Part shown: piece after piece, positions 36,901-49,171 of the stretch
Position numbering within the stretch: position 1 is the first letter of the stretch
How the letters are laid out: every line of letters starts with the position of its first letter
Assembly: GCF_910592395.1 (NCBI RefSeq)
Contig: NC_088312.1
Location: 1,798,001 to 1,862,000 of the forward strand
Origin: Lineus longissimus
Taxonomy: Eukaryota > Nemertea > Pilidiophora > Heteronemertea > Lineidae
Direction of reading: 5' to 3'
DNA: 64,000 bases
Notes under the pieces: generated by a model
Database searches by the model: none
Told to the model about the DNA's origin: nothing
What the model saw: only the letters and a program-made list of their open reading frames with translations
Translations under genes and position numbers: made by a program

Positions 36901-38796
36901 CACTGCTTGGCGGGCATCTCAAGATCACCAACGCTAGCTATAGCCTACCTCATGCGGTATCTAAAGATGTCCTCTGATGAAGCTTACAAGTATGTAGAGA
37001 GTCTAATGATTCATTTATAAAACCTGAAGTAAATCTTTGTATAAATAGCAGTGCTGTTATTTGGAAATCTTATGCACATTATGCTGAGTATTCTGATAAT
37101 GGTCTTTCATGTGATTAAGAGGACAGGATATAAATAGTGAGGTTGAGTACCATGACACAAGTCATATTAGTCCATATCAAGTCCGTAGCTGCGCTTACAC
37201 CACGAAATATTGGTGGACCAATTGCACTTACACCACCACATTGCCGCGACAAATTGGTTCGGCAATCCATTGCCGATACAAATTGCCGAGCGAATTTGTC
37301 CCACCAAGCTTGATGGTCCAAATTCGCCCGGCTTGTTAAAAGTTCGGCTTTGTCGTGGTGTAAGCGCAAATGGATCGGCAATTAGCTAGTTAGATGGTTC
37401 GGCTCCAGGCGGCGCTTTCGAAATGGCGCTTTCTGCCAAGGCTTTCCGCGTTCGGCTTATTGTTGGCGCGCCATCTGTAGCCGGATTTTATAACTAGCTG
37501 CAGCGCTGGTGTAAGCGCTTGGTGGATTTTCGATGGTGCGGCATTGGTTCCCGAACCAAGATTGGTGGTCCATTTTCAGGTGGTGTAAGTGCGGCTCGTG
37601 TAAACAGCGATGAAAGGCAGTGTGTTGGTTCTTTTTCCCTGAAAGATGGCAGTGTCATCATTGATTCAACTGTATCATCTGAAATATTAACCTGTGTGTT
37701 TCTCTCTTGCAGATATGTTAAAGACAAGCGACCAACAATTTCACCAAACTTCAACTTTCTTGGGCAGTTACTTGAGTATGAAAAGCAATTAAAACGGGAA
37801 GCAAGTGACAATCCTCACGATTCTTCACAGGGAGGCCAGAAAAGGCATTGTGTTGAAGGTGCAACTAGCTTACAAAGGAGGCCTGCAGCATCAACGAGTA
37901 GACCAACTGGTTTCTCGAATCCAAGATTTCCCGTCCGTTCATTTGAAGACAAGGCGACAGTGTCGTCACCGACCACTGCCTTGTCGAAATTGAACTTCAA
38001 CCCCTCTACTCCGGAAGGGGCGACTGCAGATCTGCCCTACCCAACTACCTCGCTAGACAAACTGAACTTCACTCCATGTTTTGTGAAAGAGGATGGGTCA
38101 ACATCATCAGGGCAGAAACGTTCAGCGGCTGTGAAACGTCCACTTAGTCTAAGCAGTGTTCCAGATGTTTTACATTTTGAGGAGAAGGATCCACAAATTA
38201 CCTCTTCGTGTCATTCGGAGAAAAACGAAGTGGTGATGCGCTCACCGGAAGCTCGGGCAAAACGCCCCCTGAAGAGGCCTAATAGTATTTCCTTTTCGTC
38301 ATATCCAAAGTTTGATTTTGGTAATGACCAAACAGTTGTGGATAGTCCAGAAGCGTCTCAGGATGATAGTGTGCCAGTGGTGAAAACATTACATGAGTCG
38401 CTGCCCTGTCCCCACCCTAGCAGAGAGAGACTGCTCGGGCCCGAGAAAATGGGCCTTGTACCACTGGGCACTTCAAAAAAGGCAGAAACATATAACTGCC
38501 AGAGTGTGAAATCTTGTGAGCAGCGCAGAAAGTCACGCAGTCTTGATGATATATTAACATCATCAGACGATGATTCACCTCGAAACAGTTGCGATTGTAC
38601 TGTGATCGAGAATAATCTAAAACAGTCAAGTGGTGAGCGTTCCATGGATCTGTTCACAGGTTCTATTGGAGGACTGGAGAAACTTCGTTGTGTAGGGACA
38701 ACATCGACGGATCCACATCAGTCCAGCAGCAGTATTTCATCAGGAGGCAGCCACAACTCCTTGCATGGGAGCCTGGAACTAATTCCTGTGTCATAA
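21939..38796 (+). CDS. DUSP16: MAP-kinase phosphatase, DUSP8/DUSP16 (MKP-7) type, 7 exons, 637 aa
   Basis: Exons are 21939-22019, 23333-23443, 27462-27636, 30279-30469, 30717-30864, 36866-36989 and 37713-38796; phases close to 637 codons. The family dephosphorylates JNK and p38 on Thr and Tyr. The N-terminal rhodanese-like domain (about 10-130) opens VLIIDSRSFLEYN and carries the MAPK-docking motif KLVKRRLQQDK (54-64). The catalytic domain has PCLPINNIGPTKILPFLFLG, general acid Asp218 in RIPVNDNYND, and VHCLAGISRSPTLAIAY with catalytic Cys249 and Arg255; RPTISPNFNFLGQLLEYE closes it. Exon 7 adds about 340 Ser/Pro-rich residues and ends SGGSHNSLHGSLELIPVS, resembling the vertebrate DUSP16 end. 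The ATG at 21939 is in a GCGATGG context; an upstream in-frame ATG at 21921 is possible. It is probably the single invertebrate counterpart of both DUSP8 and DUSP16. Confidence 0.93.
22915..23131. mobile_element. Foldback MITE in DUSP intron 1, TA-flanked
   Basis: Two arms of about 97 bp are near-perfect reverse complements: the left begins TGTGACTCGCTCTACCAAAA and the right ends GGTAGAGCGGGTCACA. The unpaired centre is about 20 bases. TA dinucleotides flank both ends, as for Tc1/mariner-type target duplications. There is no coding capacity, so it is non-autonomous. The minus frame 22775-22981 is a shadow of it. Confidence 0.85.
23444..27165. other. DUSP intron 2, no internal gene seen
   Basis: AT-rich intron DNA. 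Short frames here lack coding character. No array or element was recognised before the exon-3-like copies. Confidence 0.4.
27174..27461 (+). pseudogene. Two decayed tandem copies of the DUSP exon 3 start
   Basis: Just before exon 3 (27462) the acceptor and first ~70-100 bases of the exon occur twice more. Exon-like starts lie at about 27174 and 27310, each preceded by a TAG acceptor. A shared intronic block ACCTATTGAGAGCATAG precedes the second copy (27248-27264) and the real exon (27386-27402). In the exon 3 frame the first copy hits TGA at codon 2 and the second at codon 13, so neither can serve as an alternative exon in that frame. Confidence 0.8.
27637..30278. other. DUSP intron 3
   Basis: Intron DNA with no recognised gene or repeat. 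Short frames on both strands (for example around 28109-28348) have no family features. Confidence 0.4.
30865..35240. other. DUSP intron 5, left part
   Basis: Intron DNA with no gene. A fragment near 32155-32195 (GCGTGAACCACTAGACCACT) resembles a piece of an invertebrate dispersed repeat. A poly-C run lies near 32265. Confidence 0.35.
35262..35334 (-). repeat. tRNA-derived SINE-like sequence
   Basis: On the minus strand a box-A-like TGGCGCAGGGG (35329-35319) and a box-B-like GGTTTGAGTCTC (35290-35279) are spaced as in a tRNA, with an anticodon-like segment CGGACTTATGATC between. The ~72-base span fits a tRNA, but the stems look imperfect and it sits inside a DUSP intron. I read it as the head of a SINE, not a working tRNA. 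Confidence 0.5.
36040..36720. repeat. Candidate dispersed repeat in DUSP intron 5
   Basis: A short ATC microsatellite (36019-36037) is followed by TTGCCGGAGGTATGGAGTCC and GGGACCACGGCTTTTAGTCT, wording typical of common dispersed repeats of marine invertebrates. Two minus-strand frames (36685-36494 and 36481-36236) lie nearly end to end, with higher GC than the intron. They may be remnants of an element's coding region. No protein family was recognised. Confidence 0.4.
37187..37596. mobile_element. MITE-like foldback element in DUSP intron 6
   Basis: Ends are AGCTGCGCTTACACCAC (left) and GTGGTGTAAGTGCGGCT (right), inverted repeats with about two mismatches. Inside, the words ATTGGTGG, GGTGTAAGCGC and TTCGGC recur in both orientations, so much of the 410 bases folds on itself. 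A possible CGT target duplication flanks it. The right end is only 116 bases from exon 7, and an open frame runs from the element into the exon although the real acceptor is at 37711-37712. Confidence 0.75.
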
Positions 38797-41700
38797 CATC
38801 TTACACTAAGCTACACCACATTTGCCTTACTCTCTGCCTGACAGCCAGCTTCTACTTGTTAGCTGCTGGTGACTTCCTTTTCAAACGATTATCAAAAGTG
38901 TCACTAAGATTGAAGTAAACAGGTTTTGTGAAGTTATAACTTTGAAGAATGTGTCAGTTTTGAAATTTAGTTCAAGTTTTGCCATTTTGAAACACTGATC
39001 AACCCAAAAAAGCTGAAAATAATCATTCTAAATCAGCCCTAGAGTAACAGTGGGTTTATTTGAAGAGATTTGAAGAAGGATTGTTGTCATTTTGTAGAAG
39101 TTTGGCAAATGCACATGTAGCTCAGTCTCTATCTCAGGTCAGACAGTGCTGTGTTGTTACTGCACGCATGGTTTACCAGGTAACTCGTCTGATATTGGGC
39201 ATGCCATGAGATGGTGAGGTGTCTCACGATTTATTGAAACCAGTGTCATACCTTATCAATGATTTATGTACATTGGCTGTTTATAATTACGTTTAGAATA
39301 GATCAACATAGTTTTGAGCTCCATTGATGAGTGGGTGCAGGGATTATCCAAACTGTTCTCGGGGCATTGTGTGTCTTCTATAAACCTATTATGTCTCCTA
39401 TATACCAGTACTACAACTCTTCATTTCACTTGTATTATTAAGAAGGGTCAGACCTAATACTATAGTAGTGTTCCCTTATTCTTGAAATGGACTCAACTTG
39501 GGTCACTTTTTTGACAGCAGCAGTTAATTGATTGTCAGGGCAGGGGATAATCCTTCACTACCAGTAGATTTGATTTGTAGAAGTAATTGAACAGTACCTC
39601 CGTTTATTAACGGAAGGCCTGAACACACCAAGTATGGGTCCTGTTGAACTGTTCAAGTTTTGTAGGTTTTGTGGATTGTTTCAGTGGTTGAGATGTTGAG
39701 TATTGTCTGCCACTGTTAAACCTATCTCCATCTGATTTGTTTAGGCCTTTAGAGAAGATGTTTAATGGACTCTGAATGGGCTCATCAAATGCGACTCTTA
39801 TTCCAATTCCACTTTAACTTCACTACCTCAATTCAGACTTGTAAATATCTTTCTTTAATTTGTAACGACTTTACATGAAAATTTCCACTCCCATTTCTCA
39901 GGAGTGAAATATGTTGGTGAGGGCAGTTACCCAACCCTTAAGTGTTCGACTGTCCAGTGGCATTGTTACCCAATACAGACCGTTGCCTGGTGTATCTAGG
40001 TGTGCAGGCACTATCTTTTGGTATGTTATACTTGTTACATTTGGTGTTTAAAGTCTAATAAGAGAATGTTGTTAAGACTCAACCAAAGTTTAGTTGACCT
40101 GTTGTGTTTCTAGTTAGTCTCGAACAACACAAGATATATATCTCGAGCACCAGAATCGGATGTATCACGAGTTAGCTTATAAATATGTAGAGGAGATACC
40201 GGTTCTATGATGATGTAAATAACTAGGTTTAACACAAACTTAAAAATCACCCTCATAGCCATGGCCATGGCATGGAATATGTTTTTGTTCGAGAATCGGT
40301 TTAGTCTTCGGACTAGAGAGGATGAGGTATATAACCTCGGCCATTCCAGACTACGGCAGCAATGCAGCTGCTTTGCAAACATGTATCTCTAGATTGTAAC
40401 GCAATTTGTTTTCACCTTTAGTTGAATGAATAAAACCAGAGGGGCCATGGATGGAATCAACATGGGTATCAATAGGGTTTGTGTATGTATGTAGTATTTG
40501 ATAGGATAAAGGGCATTTTACACTGTATTAGTGTCCTAGTCTAAAATCACTATAAACCATCTACTCAGCAATGCAGAGGCAATCTTTAGTATTTCCTTTA
40601 AATCAAACACAGAATTCTGCTCCTATCTTTTGCTAATTGATCGTATGATATTATACATTTCATTAGGTACTCTCTTTGCCAAGATCAGTTTCGCAACATC
40701 TAGATTATCTGATGCACTGTTGTACTATAATTGCTATCACTATCAGCAATGATCATATGACAGTTCACAATAAAGGTTATCTGTACTTTGGACAAGTTCA
40801 GATCACTCCACTGAAGCTGGTTGTGAGTATTCGCCTGCTTGCAAATAAGCACATGGTAGCAGTTAATCTAGTGATTCTGAATTTGAAATTGTTGTGAACC
40901 CAAATTTTATTCGATCCCCTTAAAGTACAGTTTTACGTACAGTTTTAACCCTTTTGTATCATCCATGGATTTGATTTGTTGTTATTTAGATAATGGTATG
41001 TTCAATATGTACTAATTTGACACTTGGTGTTTCTTGGACTTGTTGATGTGAAAATTGTATTGCACGTATCAAATTAGAGTTTTCAAGATTAAACATGAGC
41101 GTCAATCCTACGAGGTGTTTATGAAAGGGAACATACAATGGCATTGACTTCAACATCAATAAAGTGTTCACATTTTTTGTGCCGAAATTTTGTATAAAAA
41201 GGCGAACAGATTTTGAGAAGGTGTCTGTTCATTAGCACTTTATCCTCCTCAGTTTTCCTGATGTCGTCCTGGTCAGATTTCCCACTAGAGTTTGTTTCAT
41301 TAGGGGTTTGTGACTCAAGGGGTCGAAAACTTTACTCTGAGGGGATATTGACAAGCCTTGTTAGTGTAATCATAGAGTTTGTCCTTTGGAGATTTTGTGT
41401 TGAAGGTTAGACTCGACCGCAGGTTTTAAATACCTGAGAGATTTGCGTGATTGTGATGCTGTTTAGCTTATGACTGTGACTTTGTAAGTAGATCCGTCGG
41501 TGTTTCATGGATGTTCCGTCTTGTTTTAGGGGTTATAGTCCACTTCTTTGTGGGGTTATAGTCCACTTCTTTGTGGGGTTATAGTCCACTTCTTTGTGGG
41601 GTTATAGTCCACTTCTTTGTGGGGTTATAGTCCACTTCTTTGTGGGGTTATAGTCCACTTCTTTGTGGGGTTATAGTCCACTTCTTTGTGGGGTTATAGT

Positions 41701-44700
41701 CCACTTCTTTGTGGGGTTATAGTCCACTTCTTTGTGGGGTTATAGTCCACTTCTTTGTGTGATTTCTAACTATGTGATCAAGGGTTGGATAGCATTTGCA
41801 TACATTGTTAATTTTGGTGTTGTTTGAATTAGACAGAGACATGTTTGAATTTCAAAAACAATTAAAAAGAATTGCCATGGACACAATGATCCTAATATAC
41901 CCTGCAATGTGGTCTCATTTCTTGCAAATTTGTCAAATGTGAGAGGACTCGTAACTACTGTCAGGTGCTTTTCAAAATTGTAAAACTACTTGCCTACTTT
42001 ATGGAACTGAAACCTCTGTAGTCAAAACGAGGCTAATACGACATTGCAATCAGGGTGTTTTAGATTAACAGTCTCAAAGCATTTCAGAGATTTGTTCTAC
42101 AACAGAAAAAGAAATGTTTGTTTTGTTCAGGTTTGATGTCGAGTTCGTGAACAGCGTACCAGTCTCTTCTGTGTCCAAATACGGCACCATGAAGTGTACT
42201 TGTTAGGTATTTTCATCCGTGTTAGTGTTTTGTATTTCAATACTCCAGTTGGAAATTCACGTACAATGGTTTTGCCTTGTAATTAGCAAAGCCGCCATTA
42301 TGTTTTCAGAAGTGTTTTGGCTTTGAAGCAATACTTGAGAAGTACTGTCTTGAGTCTCTTGGATGTGAAGCATAGCAAAAGTTATTCCATAAGGCGTAAG
42401 AAAATATGTTGCTACTGGATTTAACTCTCAGTATGCATTTCATATGGTATCTTGAATAGAATTTCATGTCCATTGGCACACACTGTATTGTATAGGAGGT
42501 TGAGTTTGAAATGAATCTAGTGGCTCTGACAATATCATTAATCAAAAACGAAGGTGTAATTGCGTGCATAATTGACTGCTATTGTTATCGCATTGTTGAG
42601 ATATTGAATTATTATAGAATTCTATTAATTTGTTAAGACCAAAGTTGTCGTGGTGCATTTGCTCACCACAGAATATGCACATGTGTGATTGGTGAGATTC
42701 GATGAAGACCACAAAGGAATATATTGTTCAGAGCTTGTGCAAGTTGCTAACGGTGCCAGTGTGGGAATCTAGATCTAGAGATATCTTCATCTTGTTACAA
42801 TCACCAGTATCTCTTTGTTGACAGTGTTCTGCGTATTGTATCCTATGAACAGACTTAAGGAATATTTGCCATTATAATAGTTCTTATCATTAATAATCAA
42901 ATGCATGCATCTTTGTCCAAGAGGCTCAAGGCAGACATGTTTGTACATAATGATTATGGTATTTCACTTTAAGTAATTTGTTATGTAAATTGATATAATT
43001 CTAAATATTAGGTAAATTAAGCAATTGCACAATCATCATATGCTGCAATCGCAACCAATTCAGTCACGTGACGCATTACAACCCTGCCCCCCTCAGCTGT
43101 TGAAATGAGACGGTCCATATTGGTAATTGCCATGTATTTCATAGTTCTGGATCTGAACACTTTTACTGTTTAGGGGTGCAAGGGATACCAAGCAATAATT
43201 TCATGTGTGATATGTGTTCAGCAGTGAATCCTCTTGTCATAATAATATGCCATTTCATTCTCAATATAAGAATATGTGTATTGTAATATTCACCTCAGGT
43301 TTTCCACGCCCGTTAATAGAATTGTGTGTGTGCCTTATTCAGGTTGATCATTGCAGTTTGTTGGGAAAAGTTAGAATGTAATTACTTTCAGCCCTCTTTT
43401 GGTATATCAAACTGTTTCAGTTGTGTTCTGGTGTATACCAGCTGTTCTTGTTCTGGTTCTGTTTCTGTTTAATAGTTGACAATCCTTCATTTGTGGTCAA
43501 TGAAAAGTAAGGAGGGCAAATGGGCGTGGCAAGCTATGGAATGAGCACTGCAGTGGAGCGGCAGAATGAAAGAACATGTCCACGACAGGCTAGCCAGGTG
43601 TCTGAAAATCAAATTTGTTCAAATGTTATCCTCGTTCAGATTTCATTTAATCAGTTTTCTCTTCAAAATTCTTATGTTTGTAAAGGTTTATATTATCTCA
43701 TGTGCTGACAGTTTAAAGTTCATGTTATGTTTTAGTGGTAGCCCAATTCATCAATTGACAAAGAAATGGTAAGCTCCACCTACATGTGAACTCATACAAG
43801 TTAATAATCACTGTATTGATATGTAAATATGACACATAACAAGTAAATAGATATGTAAATGAGAGAATTCATTAGTATTGGCCAGTAAGTCAACTTGCCA
43901 TACTGTAATGGGCAACTAGTATAAAATATCATTTCTCTTGACCCAATGATATACCTGTTTAAGTTCGCCTCTGAGGACACTGGCTCAGGGATTAGCCAGA
44001 GATTAGCCAAGGATTACTGAAATGAATGCTACTAGCACTCGCAGTATTCGTTCATGTCTTGTGTCTTGTGCTGAATTCAAGAGTTGCAAGCGCTGAAATC
44101 TTGTTGATATCTAAGAAACAAATCTAAGGGGGCAAAGTTATAAATTTGGCAGCTCCGTTTGAATCAGGGACCAATCCGAAACCTAAAGAAAATAGTATAT
44201 TCAGAGTGAACTTTATCTTAAGATTCAGACAGATCTTCAAAATCATTAAAAGAGTGTAAATAGTCATGCAGGATTCTTTTAGGTTAAAATAGATGCTTAT
44301 GTTCTGTTTAGGGAATAAATAGCCTTGCTTGTTAGACCATCAAATCTCAGAGGGAGCTGGTCAAGTCATGCCCAGCAGATCATCACAAGTGAGTGAAAGT
44401 CATCTCATATTCTGTACTTTTGTTCCTAAAAATCAAGATGAGTACTACATGGAGATCGAAATAGGTTCATTCACTTCATCTGAAATAGTCCAGAGGTTCT
44501 AAATATCACAGGCAAAGTTAAAAAATAAGCACTTGTGCCATCAGTAATTGATTTTGTGCATTTTCATCACGTATTAGTTATTGTAGTCGACTATGTTTTT
44601 ATGTAAGCATATTATTTTGTGTATGAACCCATTGACAACATGTATATAAGCCACCTAGTGGTTCAAGACAACTTTAAGGCCTTCATTTATCTGTTTTCGA

Positions 44701-45245
44701 TGTTTCATTTTGGCAGTAGTTATGCTTTTTGTAATTGAGCATTAAATCTAGTAAGAATCACATTATCATTTGCATTGGTTGAAAGCTTCTTCTTTTGAAT
44801 GTGAGGAAAGTAATTCATAAAATGATTTAATTAAACTGACCAGTTTATCTAATTGTGTTCTCAAAGCTTTTTCCAATCATTGTATTGGGAATTTCTTCTA
44901 CACTGGGTTATCTACCGAACCATGGAGATAAAGAAGCTTGACCTTCAAAAATATATTACATCAAAGACTCCTTTATTGCATCTTTTATGTCAGGACCTTT
45001 GCTGCTTCTGTAAAGGGTGTTTTCCCTTCTATCGGGGGTGAAGAACCAGGGAAGCCTCAACTAATGCAAACTGCACCTTTGGACATTTGACCGATTCTAT
45101 ATTTCAAGTCATCATCTTTTCTTCATTTTCTTCTAATTATTTATTCCATATTTAATTTATGGGCTATGATTTAGTATGCACGTTCCTTATGTAGCAAGTT
45201 TTGTGTTGTTTGGTGAATAAAGAGGAGGACCAAACTATATCAGTT
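38797..45245. other. Long AT-rich region after DUSP, possible extended 3' UTR
   Basis: No gene is visible for 6.4 kb. Polyadenylation signals AATAAA occur at 40429-40434 and 45216-45221. Pumilio-type TGTAAATA sites lie at 39840, 43822 and 44255. The composition is steady AT-rich plus-strand T-rich sequence, as in long 3' UTRs, but intergenic DNA cannot be excluded. Confidence 0.35.
41529..41758. repeat. Perfect 23-bp tandem array, exactly 10 copies
   Basis: Ten uninterrupted copies of a 23-bp unit beginning GGGGTTATAGTCCACTTC and ending TTTGT fill 230 bases without a visible mismatch. This points to very recent expansion or active homogenisation. Confidence 0.95.
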
Positions 45246-45289
45246 TCTTGACTTTATCCTTGAAGGTAGGGTATACATCGAGTTCAAGT

Positions 45290-47400
45290 TGCCACTTCAG
45301 AATGAACGAGAATAGGCTTGTTTCTGCCCAGACAGCAAGAATGTTTGGGCCACTGGAGGCTGAAAAGGGGCACAGATTGGGCCAGCAGTGGTACATACCA
45401 GCAGGCCAACTGTAGGCATGGTCCTCCCATCAGGGGGCCACCAGGGGCTGCCACTGCCTCTCACTCCGGGTCTCTCATTTGCCACCATTGGCCCACTGAT
45501 GCCTGATGTCTGGGACAATAATACCTGCTTCACCAGTATGGGAGATACTTCCTGCTTCACTAGCCACAGGTTGTCCAGAGACCGGGACAAGACTCCCTGC
45601 TTCAACATACAGGTTGTAAGAGACAAAGGACTTTTCCTTCAGCTTCAGCAGACCAATCTGTGAAAAACCTGGGACAATTAATTCCTCCTGTTATATCAGT
45701 CACTAATTGTGAAAGACATTTCGTCAGCTTCACCAGCCAAAATTTGCAAAAGACCAGGAACAATTCTACTTGCTATACCAGTCTGCAGGCTGTGAAAGAC
45801 AGAACCAAGTTGTGAAATACATGGACTATTCCTCCTGCTACACCAGCTGCTCGTTGTGAAGAGACAAGAGACCATACCACCGGTTGTGAGAGACCAGCGT
45901 TTATTCCACCAGCATCACAACCTTCGAGGTGTGAAAGAAAGCGGACCCTCCACCTCCTGCCACACTAGCTAGAGGTTGTGAGAGACCAGGGATTATAACT
46001 CGAGCATCTTCATTCACAGACTGAGAGAGACAGGGGACAAAACACGTGGTTGACAAATGACAGGGGAGTATTCCTCATACGACACCAACGGCAAGCTGTG
46101 AAATACTGACAACCTTTCCTCCTGCTGCATTAGCTGCAGGTTGTGTGAGACAGGGCAACAAGTTGTGAACAACGACAGGGGGCTATTGCTTCTGCTACAC
46201 AAGCCACAATTTGGAAAAACTGGGACTATTCCTCCTGTTTCACCAGCCGCTTGTTGTGAAAGTCAAGGGACTATACCACCGGTTGTGAAAGACTGGGGTT
46301 AATACCGCCTACTTCACAATTCAAGTCACAAGCTGTGAGAGACGGGTGTTAAACCTCCTGCTTCACTATCAAAGATCATAGAGACAGAGGCTTCTTCACA
46401 TGCCTCTGGTCGTGAGAGACAAAGTACTAGAGATGTACATCTTTGGTCATCAGCTACAGGTTGTGAGAGACAGGGACTTAAGTTATGAAAGATAGATTTA
46501 CCAGGGATCTATTCCTCTTACAACACCAGTCCTTAGGCTGTGAAAGACACTATTGGCACACTGATTCTTGCTGTCTGGGATGCGTGCGTATGGGACAATA
46601 TACCTCCTGCTTCACCAGCGTGTGAGACAGGGGACCAAGTTGTGAAAGACTTTCGGACCATTCCTCCAGTGGCACTGGCCACTCGTTGTGAAACAGGGGA
46701 CAAGACTATCGGTTTTTAACTCCTGCTTCACCAGACACAGGGTGTTAAAGATCGGGGACTATTCCTTCGGCTACACCAGTCACAACATGTGAAAGACATG
46801 GACTATATTCCGTCATCTACACCAGCCGAAACTTGCGAAAGACAGGGACCTATCTTTCTTACTACATCAGTCCGCAGGCTGTGAAAGGCAGGGGCTATTC
46901 CTCCTGCTACACCAGCCAATGGCTGTGAAAGACAAGGGACTATGCCAGCGGTTGTGAAAGACCAGAGTTCACCAGCAACAGGTTGTGAGAGACTTGGGTT
47001 CATGCAGTCTTTCACAACCTGGTGCCATCTCACACTCTCACCTCCTACCCGAGTCAAAGGCTGTGAGAGACCAGGGATTGTACCTCCTGCTTCACTGGTC
47101 ACAGGTTGTGAGAGACCAGTGATTATAACTTATCGTCATCAACCACATGTTGTGAGAGCCAGGAAATACGACTCAAGTGTCTTCTACCACAGCTTGTGAG
47201 AGGCAGGGGACAAATTGGGTTGTGAACACGAGTATTTGGAAAGACTGGGACTCTTCCTCCTGCTACACCAGCTGTTTGTTGTGAAAGACAAGGGACCATA
47301 ACACTGGTTGTGAATATCCTACTTCATGGGGAACTGATAATCACACCACCAGCCAAGTAATCAAGACGGGCTTCTTAGACTGCCTCTAGTTGTGAAGAGA
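45290..47400. repeat. Degenerate satellite built on TTGTGAAAGACAGGGACTAT
   Basis: The words TTGTGARAGAC, AGGGACTATTCCTCCTGCT and ACACCAGCCACAGG recur with irregular spacing of about 40-90 bases for 2 kb. Copies are diverged, with some inverted (CTTTCACAACC at about 47007). Reading frames here on both strands are repeat translations. Confidence 0.8.
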
Positions 47401-49171
47401 AATGCCCCCTCGCGATTTCTTGCAAGGTTTGGGTGCTCAGATTGTAGCTCAAATCCAACCGTGCAATTGCATCAGTAAATTGTATTCCATCACACAGCAA
47501 TTTATGCCTGCACCACCTGTCAAGTGCTAGAGGATGTCACACTCCAGACGTGCTGGGCTGGCCATGTCCTGTTGCCTAGAGTCCTTGTCATGCAGAAGCA
47601 GTAACTATAAAAGCGAATTCATTTCATAAAAATTTATTCTGGATCACGGATGTCAAAATGAAATTTTACACAGATTTCGAAGGAACACATATTCTTGTAG
47701 ACCAAGAATATTGGTTAATTATCAGCAAAATGTTAGACTGGACAGTCCAGTACCCAAGTTAGGTTTGGCCTAAAGATCCAACCAAAAACTGCACCACATT
47801 CTGAACAGAATACAAGGGAACATAAAGACCATCACTGATCAATTTGGACAACAGTTAACTATTTACTGCCAAAAAATAACCTTTTTTTTCATCAGTTCAG
47901 AAAGCTGGGCCTAATTGGCAGGGCCACTTGACAGCAATGGACTGCTACTGGTATGAAATGAACCTAACAATGCTGAACCTAATTGAGATATTGCACTCAG
48001 GAAAACTGTGTGCCCAATGGGAACAGACCGAACAGTCTCCACAAAAAATTTCGAAAAAGAAAGCGACTCTCCCGAGAACACATGCCACCGGAGTTCAACT
48101 GTCTAAAATGCATTCAACTTGAAACACTAACGGAGTCTGTTCGGCCGTAAGGATGTACAACTATGGCACAAAGCTAACATTACCTTTTCAAAACATATTG
48201 AATGCATTGTATGTACCTCGTACAAAAAATAAAGTGTCACCTCTCTTACTAAAAGGAGACCTGTGACCGCAGGCAGTTTCACAAGATAGACCTTGTATGA
48301 ACATGATTTAGAGGTCAGAATGAACCCACAATTAACTTTTTCATTGATCCTGATTCGAGTAATTCTCTCAGAGATTTACATAAGTACAGTATGTACACTC
48401 GCGTGTAGATACCATTTATTTACAGTACAGGTGGAACATTTTGGCCCCCAAAGCAATAAAGCACGACGTGCGACTTTATATCTCACGATGCTTCACAATC
48501 TTACACTCCACGTCTCATCCGCTGATTCTCAATTGACACACCACTTGGTGGTGGTCACCTTGATGAGAACAGCACCTAAACCCATTCGCTGTGCCAGGCT
48601 TTCAGACTAGTGTCACGAAAAGCTGCCAACGACAATAGTAACTACTGCATCTCTGTGCGCGACATCACATGAACACATAGCTACAGTGTCAGTCCATCTC
48701 CATGGCAACAAACATGCCACAAGTACAATGCCAAGACACTAGAATTTGGTCACACGCAGCGAAAGGGTGACAACACTAATCGCCAAGCCAAAACTCGACG
48801 AAATGTTCAAGATGTTATGATTAAAGATGGCTAATTAGGACTAATTCAATGGATGAAGCTCTGGTGCTTCAAAGTTTAAATATTCTTCGTTAAAAAGTCC
48901 TGGTTGCTGATGAGACAAGTGTCTTCTTCGATCGTAAGTTAAGTAACTGCAATGGTATACAATCCAGAATTGTTGAATAAATTGGCTAAATTCTAATTAT
49001 ATAATCTTCACAACATATATAAGACCACCAGGACAAACGGTTCAGTTAAAGTTCAATGTCGATAAAGATCCAATTATTACAAGTAGTTTCAAATGATAAG
49101 CAGACGTATTGGCTGTTCAACTGTCATTTCCATAGAGATTACATGCTGTCTAGTCGTATGTTTGGTTGTTT
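47401..49171. other. 3' region of the minus-strand hnRNP-like gene
   Basis: This DNA follows the TGA at 49174-49172. A minus-strand AATAAA (TTTATT on plus, 48415-48420) would give a 3' UTR of about 755 bases, and another lies near 47633. No other gene is recognised. Confidence 0.4.

Noticed and set aside
37519-37712. Upstream extension of the DUSP final-exon frame
   Set aside because: It runs through the MITE and intron; the conserved junction KYVKDKRP uses the acceptor at 37711-37712.
45297-47199. Overlapping frames of 62-109 aa on both strands
   Set aside because: They read through the degenerate TTGTGAAAGAC satellite.
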